A DNA stretch of 26,868 bases. Source: Candidatus Saccharibacteria bacterium UBA7683 (lineage in GTDB: Bacteria > Patescibacteriota > Saccharimonadia > Saccharimonadales > UBA7683). Position numbers and translations under genes: made by a program. Positions 1-7,159 of the stretch are shown in pieces. The stretch lies in assembly GCA_002482925.1 (NCBI GenBank), contig DLGX01000011.1:1-26868 (forward strand). Reading direction: 5' to 3'. The notes beneath the pieces are model-generated. The model had not been told where the DNA came from. It saw only the letters and a list, made by a program, of their open reading frames with translations, and did no database searches. Positions within the stretch are counted from its first letter, which is position 1, and every line of letters starts with the position of its first letter.

Positions 1-816
1 TCATTTTGTACCTCCTAATAAAGTACTGGTTAATTGAACATTCTGGGCGATTGCCCGGCTAAAATTCGTGTAAATAACAGATACGGCACCTTCGCTATAC
101 TCAAGCCTTCTAAAAAGTTTGGTTATAATGATCCGTTTCTGTTCAGGAGGCTTACTAGTGTAGAGTTCAGCGGCCTTTTGGCTTAGTTCTAGTAATACCA
201 GCTTTTTATCTAGCATTTCTGCCAATGAGTTGTCGATTTTGCTTAGACGGGTTTCTAGCTCCTGTTTTGAAGCTACCAGCTCTTGGTGTTTTTGCTCGTA
301 CTTCTCAGCGCTTATATCACCAGCTAACTTGTCATCATAAAGGTTGCTATCCATGCGCTCGATACGCTCTAGTTGCGTTCGGATAGATGCGTAGAGTTGT
401 TTGTTAGATTCAATACTACCTTCATGCCTGTCGCGCATTGCTTGGGCTGCCCACTCGATTACTTCTTGCGACGGTGACACTAATTTACCGAGCATTTGGC
501 TTATCTCGGCTTCAATTTTATCTTCTCTGAGTAGTTTTCTGCCTTTACACTGTTCGCTGCCGCGCTGACAGGTGCCGTAGTAACGACCTTTCTGTAGTTG
601 CCACGTTACCACTCCCCCACAGTTTTTACAGGTAATCAAGTTCTTAAATATCGGGTTATGGTGCCGATATCGGCTGGGGCGCTTTCGGTGCATTTTTTGC
701 TGCACTCTATCGAACAGGTCTTTACTTACGATTTGTTCCTGCTTGCCTGGGTATTCTTTACCGTTATGTCGGTTAATTCCAATAGCCTCCTTGTTAGTAC
801 TGTAAGTATCTGCCAC
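1..816 (-). pseudogene. Large serine recombinase, C-terminal fragment
   Basis: This 271-residue frame matches the C-terminal half of large serine recombinases (recombinase domain, zinc ribbon and coiled coil). The N-terminal part (HNGKEYPGKQEQIVSKDLF, residues 17-35) resembles the end of the Recombinase domain. A zinc ribbon follows with C63, C66, C83 and C90, then a long charged helical stretch at about residues 100-220 typical of the coiled-coil arm. The N-terminal resolvase domain carrying the nucleophilic serine is absent, and an in-frame TAA lies nine bases upstream of the GTG used here. The csoR promoter starts only about 40 bp further on, so there is no room for the missing 200 or so residues. 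The fragment is therefore almost certainly inactive, although the C-terminus up to the TGA looks intact. It probably marks an old mobile-element edge. The start is only the first available codon of a broken gene. Confidence 0.8.
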
Positions 817-856
817 ATTGTTTTAGATTGCAGTAAGGTATTTCACAAATTAGGTC

Positions 857-890
857 TTGACTTAATACCCCAGGGGGGTATACTTAAAGT
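857..890 (+). promoter_or_regulatory. csoR operon promoter, leaderless
   Basis: TTGACT (857-862), a 16-bp spacer and TATACT (879-884) form a near-consensus vegetative promoter. With the usual six-base gap after the -10 box, transcription would start on the A of the csoR ATG at 891. The mRNA would therefore have no 5' leader and no Shine-Dalgarno. The spacer is occupied by a GC-rich palindrome, so repressor binding would directly block RNA polymerase. Confidence 0.85.
865..881. promoter_or_regulatory. CsoR/RcnR-type operator
   Basis: The arms ATACCCC (865-871) and GGGGTAT (875-881) are perfect inverted repeats separated by AGG. TA-C-tract/G-tract-TA palindromes are the known operator type of the CsoR/RcnR family. 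The position between the -35 and -10 boxes implies simple repression relieved by metal. The adjacent csoR gene is the obvious regulator, so autoregulation is expected. Confidence 0.85.
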
Positions 891-1175
891 ATGATTAAAG
901 ATATTAAAACCAGGTCTCAACACCGTATAAAAATAATTGCCGGTCAACTAGCCGGTCTACAAAAAATGATTGAAAACGAAGATTACTGTGTGGATATTCT
1001 CACTCAGAGCCTCGCCGTGCAACGCTCACTCCGCTCTCTTAATAAACTAATCCTTGAAAACCACCTCCAAACCCACGTTGCACATGATCTTGCTTCAAAT
1101 GACAACAAAACTAAAGAAAAGGCCTTAAAAGAACTGCTTGATCTATACGAACTAAGTAACGTAAGGGGGAAATAA
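891..1175 (+). CDS. csoR: CsoR/RcnR-family metal-sensing repressor
   Basis: This 94-residue protein has the all-helical CsoR/RcnR (DUF156) fold signature: HRIKIIAGQLAGLQKMI at about 11-27, the DYCVDIL segment, and a C-terminal helix. Family members bind operator DNA as tetramers and release it when metal binds. The expected ligand positions are C33, H58 and H62, a Cys-His-His set. Classical CsoR copper sensors have Cys-His-Cys, while RcnR nickel/cobalt sensors have Cys-His-His; H65 lies nearby. The gene precedes a copper-type ATPase and carries its own operator, so copper sensing is likely from context but not settled by the residues. The start is the ATG that falls on the predicted transcription start. 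The stop overlaps the next start as TAATG, implying translational coupling. Confidence 0.9.
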   Translation: MIKDIKTRSQHRIKIIAGQLAGLQKMIENEDYCVDILTQSLAVQRSLRSLNKLILENHLQTHVAHDLASNDNKTKEKALKELLDLYELSNVRGK

Positions 1176-3508
1176 TGGCGCACGAACATCACCATCATCA
1201 CGATGATGCAGTCGGCTCACCTGCCGAACTCGCAACTTGCCCCGTTATGGGAGTTAAGGTTAACAAAAAAGAGGCTGAAGCAAACGGCCACATGCTGGAA
1301 TACGACGGCAAGAAATATTATATGTGTTGCAATCACTGCGTAGAGTTATTCAAACAAAATCCAGAAAAGTATATTAATACTGAGTCTCCTTACGAACACA
1401 GCGACGATGACACTACCGCCCTTTATGCCTGCCCAATGCACCCAGAAGTTACTTCAGACAAGCCTGGCATGTGTCCTAAATGTCACATGGCACTGGAAAA
1501 AACCAAGAAGAAAAGTTCAGCTCATGATCATGACAAGCACGCCGGGCACTCGCCTAACATGTTTAAGCAAAAGTTTTGGCTGAGTTTACTACTTAGTATC
1601 CCAACCCTACTCTTTTCACATACTATCCAGCAGTGGCTTGGCATAGATTTGATGTTTACTGGTAGCGAGTATATACCGGCGGTGCTTGGTACAGTAATTT
1701 TTCTTTACGGCGGTTTAGTGTTTCTAAAAAGCGCGCGAGGTGAACTAGCCGCTCGTCAACCTGGCATGATGACACTTATTTCTATGGCAATAACGGTAGC
1801 TTTCGGCTATAGCTTAGCTGTCACGCTGAAGCTTGTTAATGGAATGGACTTCTGGTGGGAACTAGCCACGCTCGTAACGATTATGTTGCTTGGTCACTGG
1901 CTTGAAATGGCCTCGGTATCTAATGCTCAGAACGCTTTAAATGAACTGGCTAAGCTTCTACCTGATACAGCTGAAAAAGTAACCGCGTCGGGTACTGAGA
2001 CGGTATCTGTAAGCGAACTAAAAATTGGCGATAAAGTGCTTATTAGGCCGGGATCACAAATTCCGATTGATGGCTCTGTCGTTAAGGGTGAATCTAAAGT
2101 TAACGAATCTATGCTAACTGGCGAATCTGAAATGGTTAAGAAAGCTAAAGGCTCTGAAGTATTTGGCGGCACGATAAACGAGAATGGTTCACTCACGATT
2201 AAGGTCACAAAAGTAGGCTCTGATACAGCTCTTGGTGGCATTATGAAGTTGGTTGAGGACGCGCAAAATAGTAAATCCGCCACGCAGATTTTAGCTGATC
2301 GAGCGGCATACTATCTGACATTTGTTGCACTGGGTGCAGCATTACTGACCGCACTTGGCTGGTCGTTATTTAGCGACCAGAGCGCAGCCTTTACTTTAGA
2401 GCGCGTCGTAACAGTACTGGTTATCGCCTGTCCCCATGCACTCGGTCTGGCTATTCCGCTCGTGACTGCCATTTCCACTACGCTGGCTGCTAAGAACGGT
2501 TTACTCATTAGAGAGCGTATGGCACTAGAAGAGGCCCGAAATATTGATGTCGTGCTGTTTGATAAAACTGGTACGCTCACCAAAGGAGAGCATGGTGTCA
2601 CTGATATATTCGTCTCAAAAGGCTATACAGAGGAAGATGTGTTGCACCTTGCGGCCAGCTTAGAGCAAGATAGTGAACATATTATAGGTAAAGGCATAGT
2701 TGCTAAAGCTAAAAAAGACCATGTTCATCTCGATCACCTCGAGAACTTTAAGGCCATTCCTGGCATGGGCGTCAGCGGTAAGTTACACGGCAAAGATGAA
2801 TTTACCGTAGCCAGCTTTAAATATGTTGAGACGAATAAAATTAATGTACCGAGTGAGATTAAAGAATTAGCCTCAACCGCAGCTAATGACGGTAAAACAG
2901 TTGTCTTTCTCATTAGCGGTAAAACAGCGATTGGCGCGATAGCTCTGGCTGACATTATCCGCGAGGAATCTAGGTCGGCTATTAATGCCCTTAAGAAATC
3001 CGGTAAACGAGTTGCTATGCTTACTGGTGATTCTAAAGAAGTTGCCGCCTGGGTAGCACGTGAACTAGATATTAAAGAGTTCTTCGCGGAAGTTCTGCCT
3101 GAAAATAAAGAAAAGACAGTTCGAGAGCTTCAGAAAGACGGCAGTAAGGTGGCAATGGTCGGTGATGGCGTAAATGACGCCCCTGCCTTAACTCGTGCTG
3201 ATGTCGGTATTGCAATCGGTGCTGGTACCGATGTTGCTATTGAATCAGCTGGCATAGTGCTTGCCAGCAGTGATCCACGTGGTGTAGTAAAGATCATTAC
3301 TCTTTCGCAGAAAACATATCGGAAGATGCAGCAAAACCTTGTCTGGGCTACGGGCTATAACGCCGTCGCTATTCCGCTCGCTGCTGGTGTGACGGCTTCA
3401 TTAGGATTTGTGCTCTCACCTGCTCTTGGTGCAGTATTGATGTCGATCTCGACTATTGTTGTAGCGATTAACGCACAGATTTTACGGAGAGTGAAGTTTA
3501 CTGTATAA
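1175..3508 (+). CDS. copB: CopB-type copper-exporting P1B ATPase
   Basis: This 777-residue P-type ATPase pumps heavy metal across the membrane using ATP. The transmembrane metal site is CPH at 419-421, the CopB (P1B-3) signature, with AIPLAAG (732-738) and MSIST (756-760) in the last helices. Catalytic landmarks are TGES 315-318, the phosphorylated D463 in DKTGTLT, TGDS 617-620 and GDGVNDAP 663-670. The usual HP dipeptide is HI at 502-503. The N-terminus is unusually elaborate: a His run (5-9), a YHS-like module (CPVMG at 22-26, CCNHC at 51-55), a heavy-metal-binding YACPMHP/CPKCH module at 84-104, and another His-rich linker at 117-125. All could pass or sense metal. RBS AAGGGGGA precedes the ATG. 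One-base stop/start overlaps on both sides place it in one operon with csoR and the small membrane protein. Confidence 0.93.
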   Translation: MAHEHHHHHDDAVGSPAELATCPVMGVKVNKKEAEANGHMLEYDGKKYYMCCNHCVELFKQNPEKYINTESPYEHSDDDTTALYACPMHPEVTSDKPGMCPKCHMALEKTKKKSSAHDHDKHAGHSPNMFKQKFWLSLLLSIPTLLFSHTIQQWLGIDLMFTGSEYIPAVLGTVIFLYGGLVFLKSARGELAARQPGMMTLISMAITVAFGYSLAVTLKLVNGMDFWWELATLVTIMLLGHWLEMASVSNAQNALNELAKLLPDTAEKVTASGTETVSVSELKIGDKVLIRPGSQIPIDGSVVKGESKVNESMLTGESEMVKKAKGSEVFGGTINENGSLTIKVTKVGSDTALGGIMKLVEDAQNSKSATQILADRAAYYLTFVALGAALLTALGWSLFSDQSAAFTLERVVTVLVIACPHALGLAIPLVTAISTTLAAKNGLLIRERMALEEARNIDVVLFDKTGTLTKGEHGVTDIFVSKGYTEEDVLHLAASLEQDSEHIIGKGIVAKAKKDHVHLDHLENFKAIPGMGVSGKLHGKDEFTVASFKYVETNKINVPSEIKELASTAANDGKTVVFLISGKTAIGAIALADIIREESRSAINALKKSGKRVAMLTGDSKEVAAWVARELDIKEFFAEVLPENKEKTVRELQKDGSKVAMVGDGVNDAPALTRADVGIAIGAGTDVAIESAGIVLASSDPRGVVKIITLSQKTYRKMQQNLVWATGYNAVAIPLAAGVTASLGFVLSPALGAVLMSISTIVVAINAQILRRVKFTV

Positions 3509-3915
3509 TGGTACTGGCAATGAAGCAACATACTATTATGATGCGAAAACAAAAACCACTAGTTATACTTTCCCTGATTACTGGAACTCTGTTTCTGCTC
3601 TTCAGCCTGTTCCATCCAGCTATTTTAGCCAGTATAGCGATCCCGGGGCATCATGGCACCCATACAAACACTTCTCAATCTTCTCAGCATACCAGCGCCG
3701 CCTCGTGTATTCAGCAATGTACCGTAGTCAGTTCAGAAAGCCAGCTTAAAAACGATGAAACTGATGAGGCTGATCCACTCAAACCATTTGAGCTGCTACT
3801 TGCTGCTACCTCAGTAGTCAGTGGACTATTTTACCTTGCGCCGCACATTGTACTGCTAGTAAAACGCAAACTGAAGATACCGATTTATAAACAGGTAGCC
3901 TGCTTTAGAATTTAG
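3508..3915 (+). CDS. Small membrane protein of the copper operon
   Basis: I do not recognise a family. The protein has up to 135 residues, with one hydrophobic helix at about 18-46, a linker containing HHGTH, a Cys pair (SCIQQC) and acidic residues, and a second hydrophobic helix at about 93-118 followed by a basic tail. The hydrophilic linker between the two membrane helices is probably extracytoplasmic and carries residues able to bind copper. The first ATG overlaps the copB stop (TAATG), supporting coupling; internal ATGs at 3520 or 3538 are also possible. The likely role is accessory to copper handling, by position only. Confidence 0.7.
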   Translation: MVLAMKQHTIMMRKQKPLVILSLITGTLFLLFSLFHPAILASIAIPGHHGTHTNTSQSSQHTSAASCIQQCTVVSSESQLKNDETDEADPLKPFELLLAATSVVSGLFYLAPHIVLLVKRKLKIPIYKQVACFRI

Positions 3916-3961
3916 ACCTCTCTACTACTTAGGGTAATTTTAAGTATTTAGAAAGGTTTTT

Positions 3962-4633
3962 ATGAAACGTAATAAGTTAATAGCAGGAATAATCGCAGTA
4001 GTAGCAGTCGTTGGCCTGGCTGGAGCCGGAGCTTACGTCATGCTCAATAACAAGGAAGAATCAAAAGCCAACCAAACTGCTTCGGCGAGTACCGACCCGA
4101 TGGCGGGCATGGATCACAGTATGGACAGCATGAATAAAGAACTCGAGGGGCTACAGGGCGACGCCTTTGATGAGAAGTTCTTGTCTCTCATGACTGAACA
4201 CCACGCCAGCGCGGTAGATATGGCCCAGTACACCAAAAATGATGCTAAGCACCAAGAGCTACGCACTCTTAGCAACGCTATTATTAGCGATCAGAACAGC
4301 GAAATTAGCCAGATGCGAACCTGGGCCAAACAGTGGGGCTACAGCTTTAAGGAGCCGGATATGAAGGCAGTGACCGCTATGTCACAGACCCTTAAAGGTA
4401 AGACTGGTGACGAGCTAGATAAGCAGTTCATTACAGACATGAGTATCCATCATAACGGCGCAATCGAAATGGCCATGCTAGCGCGAGCGAATGCTAAGCA
4501 CCAAGAGCTTAAAGATTTTGCGCAGAGAATTATAGATGCACAAACTAAAGAGATCGGTGACATGATGAGCTGGGCAGCGAGTTGGGGCTATCAGTTAGAG
4601 GATAACGAAAATAATCCGCACGCAACAATGTAA
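3962..4633 (+). CDS. Membrane-anchored tandem DUF305 protein
   Basis: This 223-residue protein has an N-terminal membrane anchor (about 6-28), a Met/His-rich patch (MAGMDHSMDSM, about 47-57) and two DUF305 units. Each unit shows F-x3-M-x2-HH-x2-A-x2-MA, then KHQEL, then Q-x2-EI-x2-M-x2-W and WGY. The two copies align almost residue for residue, so this is an internal duplication. DUF305 is a four-helix ferritin-like family that includes periplasmic copper-binding proteins such as CopM. Placed just after a copper ATPase, an outward-facing copper-binding role is likely. The RBS is GAAAGG before the ATG. A 46-bp gap separates it from the membrane protein gene and shows no obvious promoter or terminator. 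The C-terminus ends ENNPHATM, echoed in the second DUF305 gene downstream. Confidence 0.88.
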   Translation: MKRNKLIAGIIAVVAVVGLAGAGAYVMLNNKEESKANQTASASTDPMAGMDHSMDSMNKELEGLQGDAFDEKFLSLMTEHHASAVDMAQYTKNDAKHQELRTLSNAIISDQNSEISQMRTWAKQWGYSFKEPDMKAVTAMSQTLKGKTGDELDKQFITDMSIHHNGAIEMAMLARANAKHQELKDFAQRIIDAQTKEIGDMMSWAASWGYQLEDNENNPHATM

Positions 4634-4654
4634 ATAAAAAAATTAAGGGTGGTA

Positions 4655-5761
4655 ATGAAAAAATTAGAAAAAGTAACAGCAGTCTTATTGATCGGCGTGC
4701 TTATCTCCTCGGCGGTGGTAAGTACGCACGTTGCTCAGGCGCAGTCAATTGATGAGAAAATTAAAGCGCTTGAAAACCAACGATCACAAGATCAAGATAA
4801 TGCCAGTATATTAGGTGGCCAGGCTAAGGATATCCAGGGTCAAATTAGCGATCTGCAAACCCAGATAGCCTCAATTCAGGCGCAAATTGACGGTAATGTC
4901 GCCAAGCAAAACGAACTCAGCACGCAGATCGAAGCTGCCCAAACTAAGTTAGATGAACAAAGAGGGCTTCTATCGGCTAACATTCGGGCAATGTATATCG
5001 AAGGCGATATATCCCCTCTTGAAATGATCGCTTCCAGCAGTAGCTTGAGTGTGTTCATGGATAAGCAAGAATACCGAGATCGGATTAAAGACGGTATTAG
5101 CGACACAATGGACGAGATCGAGCGGCTCAAGAAGCAGCTTGATGATCAAAAGCAAGAAATTGTTCGCGTACTAGCCGAACAAAAGACGCTGCGGGGTAAT
5201 TTAGCCAGTAAGGAAAACGAGGCCAACCAAAAATTAGCCCAGACTAATCAGAATAAGGCTGAGTTTGATAAAGCAGTTTCCAGTAAAACCAGTCAAATTG
5301 CCAGCTTACGTGCCGAGCAGCTGGCCGCCAATAGAAAAGCTTTCAGTGGCGGTGGCAGCCAAATTATCTCATCAGGGGTAAGCGGTGGTGGCTATCCTGA
5401 TAAGTGGGCAATGGCACCAATGGACTCTTTAGTCGATTCCTGGGGTCTGTATAACCGCGAGTGCGTGAGCTACACGGCCTGGAAAGTCTATCAATCTGGG
5501 AAACGTATGCCCTACTTCGGCGGACGCGGTAACGCCAATCAGTGGCCCTCTACAGCCAGAAGCTTCGGTATAGCAACTGGCTCTGAACCACGCGCTCAAT
5601 CAGTTGCGGTATCATACGCTGGGCCTTATGGACATACTATGTGGGTAGAAGAAGTGCTTGGTGGCGGTAAGATACGAATTAGTGAATACAACTTTAATGT
5701 AGACGGTCGGTACTCTGAGCGCATAATCTCAGGGGCTGGACTCACCTATGTCTACTTTTAA
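4655..5761 (+). CDS. Secreted coiled-coil/CHAP peptidoglycan hydrolase
   Basis: This protein of about 368 residues has a signal peptide (hydrophobic stretch ending around AQAQ, residues 29-32 from the GTG two codons upstream). A long coiled coil follows at about 33-230, then a flexible Gly/Ser linker, then a C-terminal CHAP domain. By that same count CHAP catalytic residues are C272 (ECVSYTAW) and H329 (YGHTMWV), with E346 and N348 as a possible third ligand (SEYNFN). CHAP domains cleave peptidoglycan amide bonds. The layout signal/coiled-coil/CHAP is that of PcsB-type cell-division hydrolases, which are activated by the ABC-like FtsEX complex. I chose ATG 4655 because AAGGGTGG sits at the right distance; the upstream GTG at 4649 lies inside that RBS. 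It lies among copper-linked genes, which is unusual and suggests the operon also remodels the wall. Confidence 0.85.
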   Translation: MKKLEKVTAVLLIGVLISSAVVSTHVAQAQSIDEKIKALENQRSQDQDNASILGGQAKDIQGQISDLQTQIASIQAQIDGNVAKQNELSTQIEAAQTKLDEQRGLLSANIRAMYIEGDISPLEMIASSSSLSVFMDKQEYRDRIKDGISDTMDEIERLKKQLDDQKQEIVRVLAEQKTLRGNLASKENEANQKLAQTNQNKAEFDKAVSSKTSQIASLRAEQLAANRKAFSGGGSQIISSGVSGGGYPDKWAMAPMDSLVDSWGLYNRECVSYTAWKVYQSGKRMPYFGGRGNANQWPSTARSFGIATGSEPRAQSVAVSYAGPYGHTMWVEEVLGGGKIRISEYNFNVDGRYSERIISGAGLTYVYF

Positions 5762-5777
5762 TTGAATCGAGGAGCAC

Positions 5778-6302
5778 ATGAATAATGTTAGGTTTTACGT
5801 CGTAATAGCAGTCCTTATTATCGGGTTGGGCGGGCTGTTTGTATTAACATCCCAGAAGCAGCCTAGCGTCCCCCGCCCAGGGGCAGAGCAGGCAGATGCA
5901 GGACGAGAACATATTTCGGTTGGTGCAAAAGCTTCGTATAAAGAGGCTATCCCAACCTCGGGCACTCATAGTGTCCAACCAGCTGGATGGGGAATCTCGG
6001 AAACAGAACTACCCAACGAGTCAATTGTGCACAGTATGGAACACGGCGGAGTGGTTATAAGCTATAAGCCAGATATTGATCCTGCTATTAAGGCTAAACT
6101 TTCATCCCTATTTCAACAACCATATAGTAATAAAAGCTTTCGCCCTACTAAAGCGATAGTTATGCCGCGTGAGAAACAAAACGCTCCTATAGTATTAGCC
6201 TCGTGGAAAAGATTACAGGAGTTACAGTCCTTTGATGAACGCACTATAATTGAGTACTATACTAGAAATATCGGCAATAGTCCCGAACCGAATGCAAGTT
6301 AA
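5778..6302 (+). CDS. DUF3105 membrane-anchored protein
   Basis: This 174-residue protein has an N-terminal membrane helix (about 5-24) and an outward domain with the DUF3105 hallmarks PTSGTH and VHSMEHGGVVISY. The conserved histidines and acidic residue suggest metal binding, but the family has no established function that I know of. The RBS GAGGAG precedes ATG 5778. It lies 16 bases after the CHAP gene and before the second DUF305 gene, which supports a joint extracytoplasmic role. It is full length for the family. Confidence 0.8.
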   Translation: MNNVRFYVVIAVLIIGLGGLFVLTSQKQPSVPRPGAEQADAGREHISVGAKASYKEAIPTSGTHSVQPAGWGISETELPNESIVHSMEHGGVVISYKPDIDPAIKAKLSSLFQQPYSNKSFRPTKAIVMPREKQNAPIVLASWKRLQELQSFDERTIIEYYTRNIGNSPEPNAS

Positions 6303-6320
6303 AAGAAAGGGCAAAATAGT

Positions 6321-6356
6321 ATGCCGCAATTAGTAATACGTGGAGGCACTCAATGA
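6321..6356 (+). CDS. 11-codon ORF overlapping the DUF305 start
   Basis: ATG at 6321 opens an 11-residue frame (MPQLVIRGGTQ) preceded by AAGAAAGGG. Its TGA overlaps the ATG of the next gene as ATGA. It could be a leader peptide or a translational coupling device. A start this short can easily arise by chance, and GGAGG at 6342-6346 gives the DUF305 gene its own RBS. Confidence 0.25.
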   Translation: MPQLVIRGGTQ

Positions 6357-6760
6357 AGACTATAATTGTGGGCGTCGTCGCCCTTATTATCGGTGCTGGT
6401 GCAGGTTTTGGTGCAACCAAGCTACTAGATAAGCCAACGCCCCAGGCTGTGCAAAGTAATACTACAAAAACACAAGAAGACGCCCAGACGGCGCTATCTT
6501 CTCAAATTCTTTCATCGCTTCGCGAGAAAAAAGGTAACGAGTTTGATAAGGCATTCTTAAATGAGCTGATGTCGCATAACCAGACTGCGATTGAAATGGC
6601 AAGCCTTGCTGAGGAGCGTACGGAACGTGATGAGATCAAAAAATGGGCAAAATATGTGAGTGATGCTCAAATTTCAGATATTAGCCAGATGAAGAAATGG
6701 TATCTGGAGTGGGGCTTTTTAAAACAAGATCAGGAAAATAATCCACATGAAGGACATTAA
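6353..6760 (+). CDS. Membrane-anchored single DUF305 protein
   Basis: This 135-residue protein has an N-terminal membrane segment (about 3-25), a linker and one DUF305 unit (about 55-122) ending in WYLEWGF. The usual HH pair is SHN here (MSHNQTAIEMA), so one putative metal ligand is missing compared with the tandem DUF305 protein upstream. The tail ENNPHEGH nearly repeats the tail of that paralogue (ENNPHATM), suggesting shared ancestry or a shared functional tail with His. A strong RBS GGAGG lies six bases before the ATG. It is likely part of the same copper/envelope transcription unit. Confidence 0.85.
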   Translation: MKTIIVGVVALIIGAGAGFGATKLLDKPTPQAVQSNTTKTQEDAQTALSSQILSSLREKKGNEFDKAFLNELMSHNQTAIEMASLAEERTERDEIKKWAKYVSDAQISDISQMKKWYLEWGFLKQDQENNPHEGH

Positions 6761-6766
6761 AGGAAT

Positions 6767-7159
6767 ATGACCCAAAAACAACTTACACTTTTAGGTGGCA
6801 AGATACACCGCGCATCAGTTACCCAAGCAGAATTAGATTACGTGGGTTCTATAACTATTGATCGCGACTTAATGGAGGCTGCCGGGTACCGTGAATATGA
6901 ACAAGTGCATATAGTAAATTTAAATAATGGTAATCGATTTGAAACCTATGTTATCGCGGGTGAACCTGGCAGCGGCACAATTTGCCTCAACGGTGGCGGC
7001 GCGAGGCTTGCGTGTGTAGGCGACCTTTTAATTATAATGTCGTACGAAGTCCTTGATCTTTCAGAGGTAGATAATCATAGTCCAAGAGTGGTGTTCGTGG
7101 ATGATAAGAATAAAATCGTTAAAGTAGGATCATATGAAAAGCATGGCACAATTAGCTAG
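6767..7159 (+). CDS. panD: Aspartate 1-decarboxylase (pyruvoyl enzyme)
   Basis: PanD converts L-aspartate to beta-alanine and CO2 using a pyruvoyl group made by self-cleavage. The 130-residue protein aligns along its length with the family. K12 lies in GGKIHRASVT, the processing site G27-S28 in DYVGSITID, R57 and Y61 in NGNRFETY, the NGGGARL loop at about 75-81, and VGDLLIIMSY at about 85-94. All catalytic landmarks are present, so it should self-process. The usual product use is pantothenate and CoA synthesis, but no panB, panC or panE is nearby. The adjacent ATP-grasp ligase is the more likely consumer. The RBS AAAGGAA is just upstream and the 3' end overlaps the next start by 26 bases, indicating tight coupling. 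Confidence 0.92.
   Translation: MTQKQLTLLGGKIHRASVTQAELDYVGSITIDRDLMEAAGYREYEQVHIVNLNNGNRFETYVIAGEPGSGTICLNGGGARLACVGDLLIIMSYEVLDLSEVDNHSPRVVFVDDKNKIVKVGSYEKHGTIS

Noticed and set aside
598..894. Plus-strand 98-codon frame opposite the recombinase fragment
   Set aside because: It is the complement of a recognisable recombinase and crosses the csoR promoter and operator; no RBS.
3504..3509. TATAAT at the end of copB
   Set aside because: It overlaps the coupled stop/start TAATG inside an operon, with no -35 box and no correct distance to a start.
4649..4654. GTG start two codons upstream for the CHAP protein
   Set aside because: It lies inside the Shine-Dalgarno AAGGGTGG that serves ATG 4655.
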